Below are positions 14,762 through 21,653 of a stretch of DNA of 27,912 nucleotides, piece after piece (the first letter of the stretch is position 1; every line of letters begins with the position of its first letter). The position numbers and the translations under genes were made by a program. Where the stretch lies: positions 1 to 27,912 of the forward strand of contig DASUFH010000274.1 of the NCBI GenBank assembly GCA_036274645.1, in the 5' to 3' direction. This stretch comes from DASUFH01 sp036274645 (GTDB taxonomy: Bacteria; Acidobacteriota; Terriglobia; 20CM-2-55-15). The notes beneath the pieces were generated by a model. That model was not told where the DNA came from. It ran no database searches and saw only the letters and a program-made list of their open reading frames with translations.

Positions 14762-15622
14762 CTAGTCGTCGCCTTCCTCTTCCCATTGCTTCGCCATCTC
14801 CGCGTTCCGCTGACGTCGGCGGTAAATCGCGAGAAGCGCCAGCAGAGTAATCAGCATCCACAAAACTTCCTGAGAGAAGACAATCGGAATCCAGGTGGTC
14901 CACACGCGGTGGCGGTTCCAGAACTCCGAATCAGCGGCCGCGCTGGACCTGCCGGTGACGTCGAGAAAGGCCGCCTCAAACGGCTCTCCGTTCCGCATCT
15001 TTTCCAGAATGCGGGCGCCCATGGTTTCACCGTGCGTGTCCATCAGATCGCGAACGAGGGCGCCGGCCAGCAGGTAGGCGCGCGCCTGATCCTGCTGGGA
15101 CCCTTCAAAGAGGCGATTGAGCGCTCCAAGGCTTTCCCGGGATCCGGAAAGCAGCTCATAGAAGAGACGCGTTTGATCCCCGAACCTCCACTGGCGCTCG
15201 GCCGCCAGCGCCACCCCTTCGTTGAACCAGCGGGGAACGGGCTGGCCCCCCGACGCGCGGTAAATCAGGACATGAGCGACTTCATGTCGCAGGACGTCGT
15301 CGAGCGTCGCATGCGGATAGTCCGGCGAGCGCGACGGCAGGATCACGATCTGACCTTCCTCTCCGCGCGCGAAACCGGCAATCCATGGCGCCGTCATGCG
15401 CGCCCACTCCGACGATTCGTTCGCGAGTTCGACGCGAACGGGCGAGCCAGGATCCCGCAGTCCGACCAGTCGAACCACGTCGGCAAGGCCCGCGACGCCC
15501 GGAGACTCCAGACGGGTCCTGGTCGCGGCGAGATCCGGAGACGCGTGGATCCGCAATTCGGGAGGCTTCACGTCCGCGCCGAGCTGAAACAGCAGCATCG
15601 TCGTGAAAATGAGGCGAATCAC
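14762..15622 (-). CDS. Peptidase MA-like (gluzincin) membrane protein at the end of the flagellar cluster
   Basis: This 286-aa protein starts at GTG 15622, with GAAGG just upstream. It has a signal peptide (1-16), an extracytoplasmic zinc-protease domain with HEVAH (His113, Glu114, His117) and the downstream WFNEGVAL (Glu135 as probable third ligand), a membrane helix near 242-262 and a basic/acidic tail (RRRQRNAE...EEEGDD). This is the peptidase-MA-like pattern. It follows flgL by 42 bp on the same strand, so it is probably transcribed with the flagellar genes. A role in flagellum passage through the envelope is speculative; it may just be a passenger. Confidence 0.8.
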   Translation of the reverse strand: MIRLIFTTMLLFQLGADVKPPELRIHASPDLAATRTRLESPGVAGLADVVRLVGLRDPGSPVRVELANESSEWARMTAPWIAGFARGEEGQIVILPSRSPDYPHATLDDVLRHEVAHVLIYRASGGQPVPRWFNEGVALAAERQWRFGDQTRLFYELLSGSRESLGALNRLFEGSQQDQARAYLLAGALVRDLMDTHGETMGARILEKMRNGEPFEAAFLDVTGRSSAAADSEFWNRHRVWTTWIPIVFSQEVLWMLITLLALLAIYRRRQRNAEMAKQWEEEGDD

Positions 15623-15664
15623 GCCTTCAAGGTTCGCCGATCGTTCTCGGATTCACAAGGACGC

Positions 15665-16549
15665 TTATCTCAGAAAATCGAGCAGCGACAGGTGCTGGAT
15701 CTGGGACTGGGAGTTGAGCGACACCTGAATGGCCTGATTGGTGAGATTCATGTCGCTGATCGATTCCACCAGGTTGGCGTCGGTCAGACTGGAAATATGC
15801 CTCTGCAGGGCCTCGTTGTTTTCCGGAAGAGCGCGTTGAAGCTGCTGCACGAGTTGCAGATTGTTGCCGACCACGGCGTTCGCCGCATTGATCCGGTCCG
15901 ACACCGCATCGAGGTCACCGAGCCTCGCCCGGATGGCGCCGGCATCGTTGGCCAGGATCGCGGCCTTCAGATCGTCCAGCGTGGTGAACACCGAAGGAGA
16001 CCCCATAAAGAGGTCCTGTCCCGTGATGTTGGTCTGGATCACAACGGACCGGTCCAGGCGTTGATGAATGGCTTCATCGTTGCCGTTATACGTGATGGTT
16101 CCCCCGGCGTCGACGAATGGCTGTGTGTTCGACTGTGTGCCCCCGAACAGGAACACGCCATTCACCTGCGTGTTGCTCGCGCTGAGGATCTGCGCCTTCA
16201 CGCCGTCGACGTTCTGCGCGAGAGCGAGTCGGGCTTCGGGGGTCGTCGTGCCCGAAAGAGCCTGCGCGGCGAGAACCCTGGCGGAATCGACGCTGCGGGT
16301 CATGCCCTGCAGCGCCGAATCGGTCACTTCCAGCCGGCCCAGCAGCTGCTCGTTCAGGGCGATGAACTGATCGTTGGCGCCGATCACGGACATCAGTTTG
16401 GAAGCCTGCGCCGCCGCAAACGGGTTATCGGAAAGGCGCGTCACCGTCTTGCCGGAAGAAACCTCGTCCTGCGCCTTGTTCAGCCGGTTCTGCAGGTCAT
16501 TGATGTTCTGAAGAAAATTCCGGTTCTGGGTGGATGGTGTCAGCCGCAT
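15665..16549 (-). CDS. flgL: Flagellar hook-filament junction protein FlgL
   Basis: This 294-aa protein is flagellin-like. The N-terminal coiled coil has QNINDLQNRLNKAQDEVSSGKTVTRLSDNPFAA, the hallmark of FlgL/flagellin D0-D1. The C-terminal helix NLVESISDMNLTNQAIQVSLNSQSQIQHLSLLDFLR matches FlgL more than flagellin. The middle (about 90-170) forms the exposed domain. It is exported by the flagellar type III system and joins FlgK to the filament. It starts 23 bp after flgK, and FlgN upstream is the likely chaperone for both. Confidence 0.93.
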   Translation of the reverse strand: MRLTPSTQNRNFLQNINDLQNRLNKAQDEVSSGKTVTRLSDNPFAAAQASKLMSVIGANDQFIALNEQLLGRLEVTDSALQGMTRSVDSARVLAAQALSGTTTPEARLALAQNVDGVKAQILSASNTQVNGVFLFGGTQSNTQPFVDAGGTITYNGNDEAIHQRLDRSVVIQTNITGQDLFMGSPSVFTTLDDLKAAILANDAGAIRARLGDLDAVSDRINAANAVVGNNLQLVQQLQRALPENNEALQRHISSLTDANLVESISDMNLTNQAIQVSLNSQSQIQHLSLLDFLR

Positions 16550-16572
16550 CAGAGCGCTCCCCTGTTTATCCG

Positions 16573-17970
16573 TCAGTTTCCGAGCGTATGGATCAGCTCT
16601 TCGGTGAGTTGATCGACCACGTTGATATAACGCGCCGCGGCCTGATACGCGCGCTGGAAGCGCAGCAGATCGATCGCCTCCTCGTCGAGCGACACGCCGG
16701 AGGCCGCATCGCGGCTGTTTTCCAGTTGCACGAGCAGCGCGTTGGAAGTGCTCAGCCGGCTGGAGGCCGACTGCGTGTCGGTTCCAACCCGAAACTGCAG
16801 GGACCCGAACGCTTCCGAAAACGTTTCCGTTCCGCCCGCCAGTGTCTTCTGAAACGCGAGGCCCGCGATGGCGATGGCATTGGCGTTGTCGCCCGGCGAT
16901 CCGCTCTGGCCTGCGGCGATGGATCTGGCGTCTCCCGCAACCGTCGGGTTCAGCGAAAACGCGGCCGCGGCGCCCGTGACGGACGCCGCCGGAACAAAGA
17001 AGTCGATTGCGGTCGATGACGGTGGAATCTGGAGGTCGGACCCGCCCGCGTGGACGGCGTTGACCTGCGAAATGATGCTTTCGGCCAGCGTGTCGAGCTG
17101 CTGCTGATAGGCGGGGATGAGGCGGTCACGCGCTTCGAGCAACCCGCCGAGCTTGCCGTCCCGGATCGAGTTCGTGATGTCGTTCAGCCCCGCCTGGATC
17201 TGCACAATGCCGTCGGGCCCGGTCGTCGTGGCCGTCAACGCCTGCGCGAAGCCGGCGGTCACCAGCGTAGCGCCGGCCGCGGTGGCCACGGAGATCGCGC
17301 CGTCATCGGCCTCGTAATAGTGAATATCCAGCGTCTTCGAGAGTTCGTTGAGAGCCACCGAGCGTTGATCACGCAGCGTATTGGCGTCCGCGCCACCCAG
17401 TTCCGCGCCGGCGATCTGGGCGTTCAGCTTTGCAATCGTGCCGGTCAGCGTGTTGATCTCCCGAACAGTATCGGTCACCGCGCTGTTGGCGCTGCTGCGG
17501 ACATCCGCGAGAAGCCCTGCCGCATTCCGGAACGTGGCCGACAGATTGGCGGCCGCCGAAATCACTCCGTATCGAAGAGGAATGGACGTCGCATCCGCCG
17601 ACAGAGCCGAAAAACTGTTGAAGAACCGCGTGATCCCTTCCTGCACGCCGGACTCGCTCGTGCCCAGAACCGTCTCGACCTGGCCGAGATAGCCGGCAAT
17701 GGCCTCGTCGCGCCCTACCCCCTGAGTCACCTGACCGATCCGGTATTCCAGAAACCGGTCGCGGGCCGCCTCGATTTTCGTCACGGTGACGCCGGTTCCC
17801 AGCGGACCAATGGGCGTCGGCTCCGCGGGCGTGGGCTCCAGCACGGCGCGCTGCCGGTGATAACCGGGCGTGTTCACGTTCGCAATGTTGTTGCTCGTCA
17901 CCTGCAGCGCCGCCTGCTGCGCGCTCAACGCGCGCCGACCGATTTCGAGACTGCTGAATAGATCCCACAT
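16573..17970 (-). CDS. flgK: Flagellar hook-associated protein 1, FlgK
   Basis: This 465-aa protein begins with WDLFSSLEIGRRALSAQQAALQVTSNNIANVNTPGYHRQR, the rod/hook family N-terminus with the SNNIANVNTPGY signature. It ends with the matching helix EEAIDLLRFQRAYQAAARYINVVDQLTEELI. It caps the hook and forms the first junction ring. It is shorter than enteric FlgK (about 547 aa), with the loss in the central variable domain. The ATG at 17970 lies 5 bp after the FlgN-like stop, so the two are co-translated or nearly so. Confidence 0.95.
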   Translation of the reverse strand: MWDLFSSLEIGRRALSAQQAALQVTSNNIANVNTPGYHRQRAVLEPTPAEPTPIGPLGTGVTVTKIEAARDRFLEYRIGQVTQGVGRDEAIAGYLGQVETVLGTSESGVQEGITRFFNSFSALSADATSIPLRYGVISAAANLSATFRNAAGLLADVRSSANSAVTDTVREINTLTGTIAKLNAQIAGAELGGADANTLRDQRSVALNELSKTLDIHYYEADDGAISVATAAGATLVTAGFAQALTATTTGPDGIVQIQAGLNDITNSIRDGKLGGLLEARDRLIPAYQQQLDTLAESIISQVNAVHAGGSDLQIPPSSTAIDFFVPAASVTGAAAAFSLNPTVAGDARSIAAGQSGSPGDNANAIAIAGLAFQKTLAGGTETFSEAFGSLQFRVGTDTQSASSRLSTSNALLVQLENSRDAASGVSLDEEAIDLLRFQRAYQAAARYINVVDQLTEELIHTLGN

Positions 17971-17975
17971 GAGCG

Positions 17976-18335
17976 CTAACCCTCGGCCGAAAAAATCGTA
18001 TCGTTCGCCGTCCGGCGAACCTCGCCGTTCACGCCATAGACGGCCTCCGGACGGATGGCCTCCAGCAAAACCGAGGAGAATTCCATACCATTGCGGACCA
18101 GCGCGCGATTAATCGCGTTGATCGCCTTCCACTCCGCGAGCAGCGGCCGCTCCTCCGCGCCCGGTCCGAACGCGGGACGCTGCTCCAGCAGCCGGCCTTC
18201 TTCCTCAATGCAGTTCTCGAGCGCGTCGAGATTGTTCGTTTCAAGCGCGGATTTCTTTGCCCGGCTCAGACGCACACAGGCCTGAAGCCAGACGATCGAG
18301 GGATTCGGCGACGACGATTCGTAGTGGGTATCCAT
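17976..18335 (-). CDS. flgN: FlgN-like export chaperone
   Basis: From the ATG at 18335 (CAGGAAAG upstream) this is a 119-aa helical protein. The open frame reaches 18533, but that extension is basic and unlike the family. Long amphipathic helices (WLQACVRLSRAKKSALETNNLDALENCIEEEGRLLEQ) and the C-terminal EAVYGVNGEVRR fit FlgN, whose usual end contains a Y-G-x-x-G motif. FlgN escorts FlgK and FlgL to the export gate, and its position directly upstream of flgK supports this. Sequence similarity alone is weak. Confidence 0.7.
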   Translation of the reverse strand: MDTHYESSSPNPSIVWLQACVRLSRAKKSALETNNLDALENCIEEEGRLLEQRPAFGPGAEERPLLAEWKAINAINRALVRNGMEFSSVLLEAIRPEAVYGVNGEVRRTANDTIFSAEG

Positions 18336-18357
18336 GGGAATCTTTCCTGACGGCCCG

Positions 18358-18374
18358 TGGCGGAATTTCCACCA
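18358..18374. promoter_or_regulatory. TGGCGGAATTTCCACCA dyad upstream of flgN
   Basis: Arms TGGCGGAA and TTCCACCA are inverse with one mismatch around a central T, 22 bp before the flgN start. TTCGCCAT at 18395-18402 is the inverse of ATGGCGAA seen twice upstream of the sigma-54 activator gene. It is a possible activator site for a flgN-flgK-flgL promoter. No strong promoter element is visible beside it. Confidence 0.3.
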
Positions 18375-18417
18375 CTGAAACCGCGCTACCGGTTTTCGCC
18401 ATTCCTGAACGGGCCGC

Positions 18418-18603
18418 TTAAATCCGAACATCAAGCAGGCGCCCCGACCCGGCCTCATCCGCGCCCTCGTCCTCGTCCGCCTCAGGCGGCAGGACTGGAG
18501 ACTTCTCACTCCGTTCCTGCTCCCGTCTTTCACGCCGGTCGCGGCGCGTCTTCAGAGGCTCGGGCTTGATAACCCTGTCGACAGGGCCGATATCGTTCAA
18601 CAT
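18418..18603 (-). CDS. Small highly charged protein between flgM and flgN
   Basis: This 61-aa protein starts at ATG 18603, with GAGG 9-12 bases upstream. A short hydrophobic N-terminus (LNDIGPVDRVIKPEPL) is followed by a basic run (RRDRRERREQERSEK) and an acidic tail (EADEDEGADEAG). I recognise no family. Small proteins with an N-terminal I-x-PV pattern occur beside flgM or flgK in other bacterial flagellar clusters, as far as I recall. It lies in frame with good spacing, 42 bp after flgM and 82 bp before flgN, so it is probably real. The function is unknown. Confidence 0.5.
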   Translation of the reverse strand: MLNDIGPVDRVIKPEPLKTRRDRRERREQERSEKSPVLPPEADEDEGADEAGSGRLLDVRI

Positions 18604-18645
18604 CGGACGCCTCGAACCGCAACCTGGCGGAACTTCGGTTTGCGG

Positions 18646-18933
18646 CTAAACCCAGGTATCAATGATCGCGTCGGCAATATCCTCGCTGGAAACGTGATAT
18701 GTGCCGGCCGCGATCTCCCGCCGGAGTTGTAGGACCCGGTCCATCCGGACATCCGGCGAAGCTTCCACGAGTTCTCTCAGCCGGAGCAACTCCTGACTCT
18801 GGCTGGAAATCTCCACGGAGTCCTCACCGTGGGCCCGCGCCGCTCGAGCGCTTCGTCCGTCGCTCGGCCGGTAGCGGTCCTCGACCTGTAACCGGTTCTC
18901 TTTGTTGTGTATTCCGTCAATTCCCATGGTCAT
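18646..18933 (-). CDS. flgM: Anti-sigma-28 factor FlgM
   Basis: This 95-aa protein has the FlgM layout: a polar, disordered N-terminal half, then helices that wrap sigma-28 (DSVEISSQSQELLRLRELVEASPDVRMDRVLQLRREIAAGTYHVSSEDIADAIID). RxDRVxxLRxxIAxGTYxVxxxxIAxxII is the family signature. It holds FliA inactive until the hook is done and is then exported. ATG codons at 18933 and 18927 are both possible, and neither has a clear SD. It follows the flgJ chimera by 28 bp. fliA is not in the window. Confidence 0.9.
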   Translation of the reverse strand: MTMGIDGIHNKENRLQVEDRYRPSDGRSARAARAHGEDSVEISSQSQELLRLRELVEASPDVRMDRVLQLRREIAAGTYHVSSEDIADAIIDTWV

Positions 18934-18961
18934 CGTTTCTGAGATTCAAAAACTCAACTGC

Positions 18962-19777
18962 TTATCGTTCAGTGTCCGCGGGGACTTTAACGGAATCTTT
19001 ATCCAACATAAACAATGTAGGATCAATAGCTTGACCCGACACCTGCACCTCAAAGTGCAGGTGCGGCCCGGTTGAACGCCCCGTCGTTCCAACCAGTCCG
19101 ATGACATCTCCCACCGCCACATGGTCGCCTGGCCGCACGAGCGTTGTGGCCGCGTGGGCGTAAAGCGTACGTTCACCGCCAGGGTGTTCGATCACGATCG
19201 TATTGCCGTAATCCCCCATCCATCCGGAAAAGACCACAGCGCCCGCAGTCGCCGCCCGGATGGGCGCCCCCGCAGCCGCCGCGATATCCAGTCCCTTGTG
19301 AAATCCGGCTGCTCCCGTCAGCGGGTCCCGGCGAAATCCAAAACCCGAGCTGAGACGTCCGTCCACCGGCATGAACATCCCCGGCGCTTCCCTGTCCTCC
19401 GGCGTCTCGACCGGACCTTCGGTCGGATGGATAACCGGCGCAGGAGCCGTCGTTGCCGCAGACTCGGGAACACGCGTTTCCAGATCGCGCCTGTCTTCTT
19501 CCAGTTGCCGGTACATCATCTCGCCGATGCCGAGAGGGCGGGTGCGCGCGATAGTCAGCGCGATCTCGTTGTCGAAGAGGTCCGTGTAGATATCCTTGCC
19601 CATCGACAGGCCGCCGTCCTCGTTTTGTTGATCCACCGTCGATCGCATCACCTTCAGCAGGTAGCCGAGGAACATCGCCTCGAACTCTTCGGTCGCGGAC
19701 TTGAGGTTTTCGGGACGCTGCGGTTGTGAGCCGCGATCCAACGCGCCGATGCCGGAGATGGACGTGGGAATATTCAC
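18962..19777 (-). CDS. flgJ: FlgJ rod-assembly domain fused to an M23 (LytM) peptidase
   Basis: This 271-aa protein starts at GTG 19777, with GGCGGG upstream. The N-terminal 1-95 is the FlgJ rod-binding domain (ATEEFEAMFLGYLLKVMRSTV, then DIYTDLFDNEIALTIA). A proline-rich linker (about 105-133) leads to a full M23 peptidase domain (135-255). Its zinc ligands are His160 and Asp164 in HKGLDI and His241 in HLHFEV, with His208 in YAH and His239 as catalytic residues. In enteric FlgJ the second domain is a glucosaminidase. Here an endopeptidase would cut peptide crosslinks instead to open the wall for the rod. It starts 8 bp after flgI. Confidence 0.93.
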   Translation of the reverse strand: MNIPTSISGIGALDRGSQPQRPENLKSATEEFEAMFLGYLLKVMRSTVDQQNEDGGLSMGKDIYTDLFDNEIALTIARTRPLGIGEMMYRQLEEDRRDLETRVPESAATTAPAPVIHPTEGPVETPEDREAPGMFMPVDGRLSSGFGFRRDPLTGAAGFHKGLDIAAAAGAPIRAATAGAVVFSGWMGDYGNTIVIEHPGGERTLYAHAATTLVRPGDHVAVGDVIGLVGTTGRSTGPHLHFEVQVSGQAIDPTLFMLDKDSVKVPADTER

Positions 19778-19785
19778 TGGCCCGC

Positions 19786-20901
19786 CTAAATCAACTCAAG
19801 CTCCGCCTGCAGCGCGCCGGCGGCTTTCAAAGCCTGAAAGATGGAAACCATTTCCTTGGGTGTAACGCCCAGACCGTTCAGCGCGCGCACGAGATCCTCG
19901 ACGTTCGCGCTGTCGGGAATCATGACGAGGTTTCTGCGGCCCTCCGCCGCGGTCACCTGCTGTTGCGGCGTGACGACGGTTTGTCCCTGCGTAAAGGAGT
20001 TCGGCTGGGAAACGCTGAACAACGTTCCGATCTGGATGGTCAGGCTGCCCTGCGTAATGGCCACCGACGAAATTCGCACGTCCTTGCCGATGATCACCGT
20101 GCCGGTGCGTTCATTCAGCACGACTTTGGCCTTCTGATCGGTCGCAAGCTTGATGCCTTCCACCTGCGCGATGAAATCCACCGTATGTCCCTTGAACTCC
20201 GGCGGGACGGTGACACAAATCGTGCGTCCGTCAATCGACTGGGCTGCGCCCACTCCGAACTTTTCATTGATTGCGGATTCGGCGCGGCTGGCGGTGGTGA
20301 AATCGATTTCGTCGAGTACGAGGGTCAGGGGGTTCTGGCTGAGCAGGTCCGTGACGACCTCCCGTTCGATGATGGCGCCATTGACGACTCTTCCCGCTGT
20401 CGGGTGATTCGACTGCACGCCGTTCAATCCATCGCCGGCGGAAAAGCCGCCGAGCGCCACGGGACCCTGCGCCACCGCGTAAACTTCGCCGTTGGCCGCC
20501 TTCAGAGGAGTCTGCACGAGGATCCCGCCCTGCAGGCTGCGCGCGTCACCAATGGAGGAAACCGTAACGTCCATGCGGCTGCCCGCCCGCGCAAACGGCG
20601 ACAACGTTCCGGTTACCATCACGGCGGCGATATTCTCCACGCGGATATCGTTGCCGTTCACCGTCACGCCCATTCGATCGAGCATGCTGATCAGACTCTG
20701 CGTGGAAAAGATCGTCTGACGGCGATCTCCGGTCTTGTTCAGACCGACGACCAGACCGTATCCCACCAGCTGATTGTCGCGGACACCCTGCCAGCGCGCG
20801 ACATCCTTCAGCCGGATCTGCGCGTAGCCGCTGTCGGCCAGGCAGACGGTCAGAATTGCCACGGCCAGCGTGATCTTTACGCATGAGCGTTGGGCGGTCA
20901 T
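19786..20901 (-). CDS. flgI: Flagellar P-ring protein FlgI
   Basis: This 371-aa protein is a clear FlgI: IRLKDVARWQGVRDNQLVGYGLVVGLNKTGD opens the mature part, and the C-terminus NVEDLVRALNGLGVTPKEMVSIFQALKAAGALQAELELI is diagnostic. The signal peptide is short-basic-hydrophobic, ending GYAQ (about 28). The start ATG 20901 lies inside a dispersed palindrome. An in-frame TAG four codons upstream prevents an earlier start. The next in-frame GTG, at codon 14, would destroy the signal peptide. An ATG at 20884 is out of frame; removing one base would give MRKITLAVAIL, a typical signal start, so a frameshift or sequencing error is an alternative. It forms the periplasmic bushing around the rod. Confidence 0.93.
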   Translation of the reverse strand: MTAQRSCVKITLAVAILTVCLADSGYAQIRLKDVARWQGVRDNQLVGYGLVVGLNKTGDRRQTIFSTQSLISMLDRMGVTVNGNDIRVENIAAVMVTGTLSPFARAGSRMDVTVSSIGDARSLQGGILVQTPLKAANGEVYAVAQGPVALGGFSAGDGLNGVQSNHPTAGRVVNGAIIEREVVTDLLSQNPLTLVLDEIDFTTASRAESAINEKFGVGAAQSIDGRTICVTVPPEFKGHTVDFIAQVEGIKLATDQKAKVVLNERTGTVIIGKDVRISSVAITQGSLTIQIGTLFSVSQPNSFTQGQTVVTPQQQVTAAEGRRNLVMIPDSANVEDLVRALNGLGVTPKEMVSIFQALKAAGALQAELELI

Positions 20902-20914
20902 AGACCGCCCCTAC
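20886..20914 (-). repeat. Dispersed palindrome overlapping the flgI start
   Basis: The core GGGCGGTCATAGACCGCCC is at 20892-20910, followed by CTACA. On the minus strand it reads AGGGG, six bases, then ATG, so it carries an SD-like sequence and the start codon of flgI. The first five flgI codons lie in the repeat and its arm. The flank AACG matches the arm of the copies at 13733-13792. Confidence 0.8.
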
Positions 20915-20947
20915 AGAGGAACCGATTGATCATGGGTCGCATTCCGT

Positions 20948-21634
20948 TCAGAAGGGCCACGCCTTCGAAATGATGTCCATCAGCCAGCCCCGCTTGATGT
21001 TGTCGCTCAGCACGCCGTGGCCGTCGATCTGGACAAACATGTTCGCGATCGCGGTGGAGTAGACGACGTTGCCGGGGCCGATATCCTTGCTGCGCACGAC
21101 GCCAAACAGCCGGAGCAACTGGCGTTCGTTATTCACCTTGATCTCCTTGACGCCCTCGATCACCATGTCGCCGTTGGGCAGCACTTCCTTCACGCGCGCG
21201 GACAGCAGCGCGTCGACGCTGCCGCTGCGATTGGTGCTTCCGTCGCCCTTGAAGTTCGCGCTGCTTTTGCCCGCAAAGAGGTTGTCCAGCGAGCCGACGT
21301 GATTTTCCAGACCCGCCATTTTAGGGAAGCCTACCGAGAACGAACTCGACCGGTTCGTCTGCGCGTCGGCGGCGCTTTGCGCCTCGGTGCTCTCCAGAAT
21401 GCGGATGGTCACAATGTCGTTCACGCGCCGCGCCTTGATATCCGTAAAGAGTTCCGCGTTGACCGCCGCGCCGGAGTAGAGCGATCCACCGGAGGTCTGC
21501 AGCGGCGATTGCGCGGCGCGCGCCTCCCGGATGTACTCCTCCAGGCTTTTCGCCATGTTGAGCCGGTTTTCCTCGCCCAACAGAACGGTGTCCGCGTACG
21601 CCACCAGAAACAAGAGAGGGATCAGTTTTTTCAC
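20948..21634 (-). CDS. flgH: Flagellar L-ring protein FlgH
   Basis: From GTG 21634 (AAGGAA 6 bases upstream) the protein has 228 aa, close to the usual 230. The frame runs to 21682 inside flgA. Conserved parts are SLYSGAAVNAELFTDIKARRVNDIVTIRILEST and the C-terminal VYSTAIANMFVQIDGHGVLSDNIKRGWLMDIIS. FlgH is normally an outer-membrane lipoprotein with a Cys after a signal peptide. Here KKLIPLLFLVAYADTV is followed by no Cys, and the protein has no Cys at all. It forms the outer-membrane ring around the rod and sits between flgA and flgI. Confidence 0.93.
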   Translation of the reverse strand: MKKLIPLLFLVAYADTVLLGEENRLNMAKSLEEYIREARAAQSPLQTSGGSLYSGAAVNAELFTDIKARRVNDIVTIRILESTEAQSAADAQTNRSSSFSVGFPKMAGLENHVGSLDNLFAGKSSANFKGDGSTNRSGSVDALLSARVKEVLPNGDMVIEGVKEIKVNNERQLLRLFGVVRSKDIGPGNVVYSTAIANMFVQIDGHGVLSDNIKRGWLMDIISKAWPF

Positions 21635-21653
21635 AGCAGTTCCTTTGCCCGAT

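Noticed and set aside
14786..16612. A 608-codon open frame on the plus strand opposite the peptidase and flgL
   Set aside because: It is antisense to two recognised genes and spans their boundary, without recognisable domains.
18358..18374. Sigma-54 promoter upstream of flgN (TGG and GC at 10-base spacing on the minus strand)
   Set aside because: Apart from GG and GC almost no consensus base matches. The symmetric TGGCGGAA/TTCCACCA reading explains it better.
19726..20886. A 386-codon plus-strand frame opposite flgI
   Set aside because: It is antisense to flgI and has no recognisable features.
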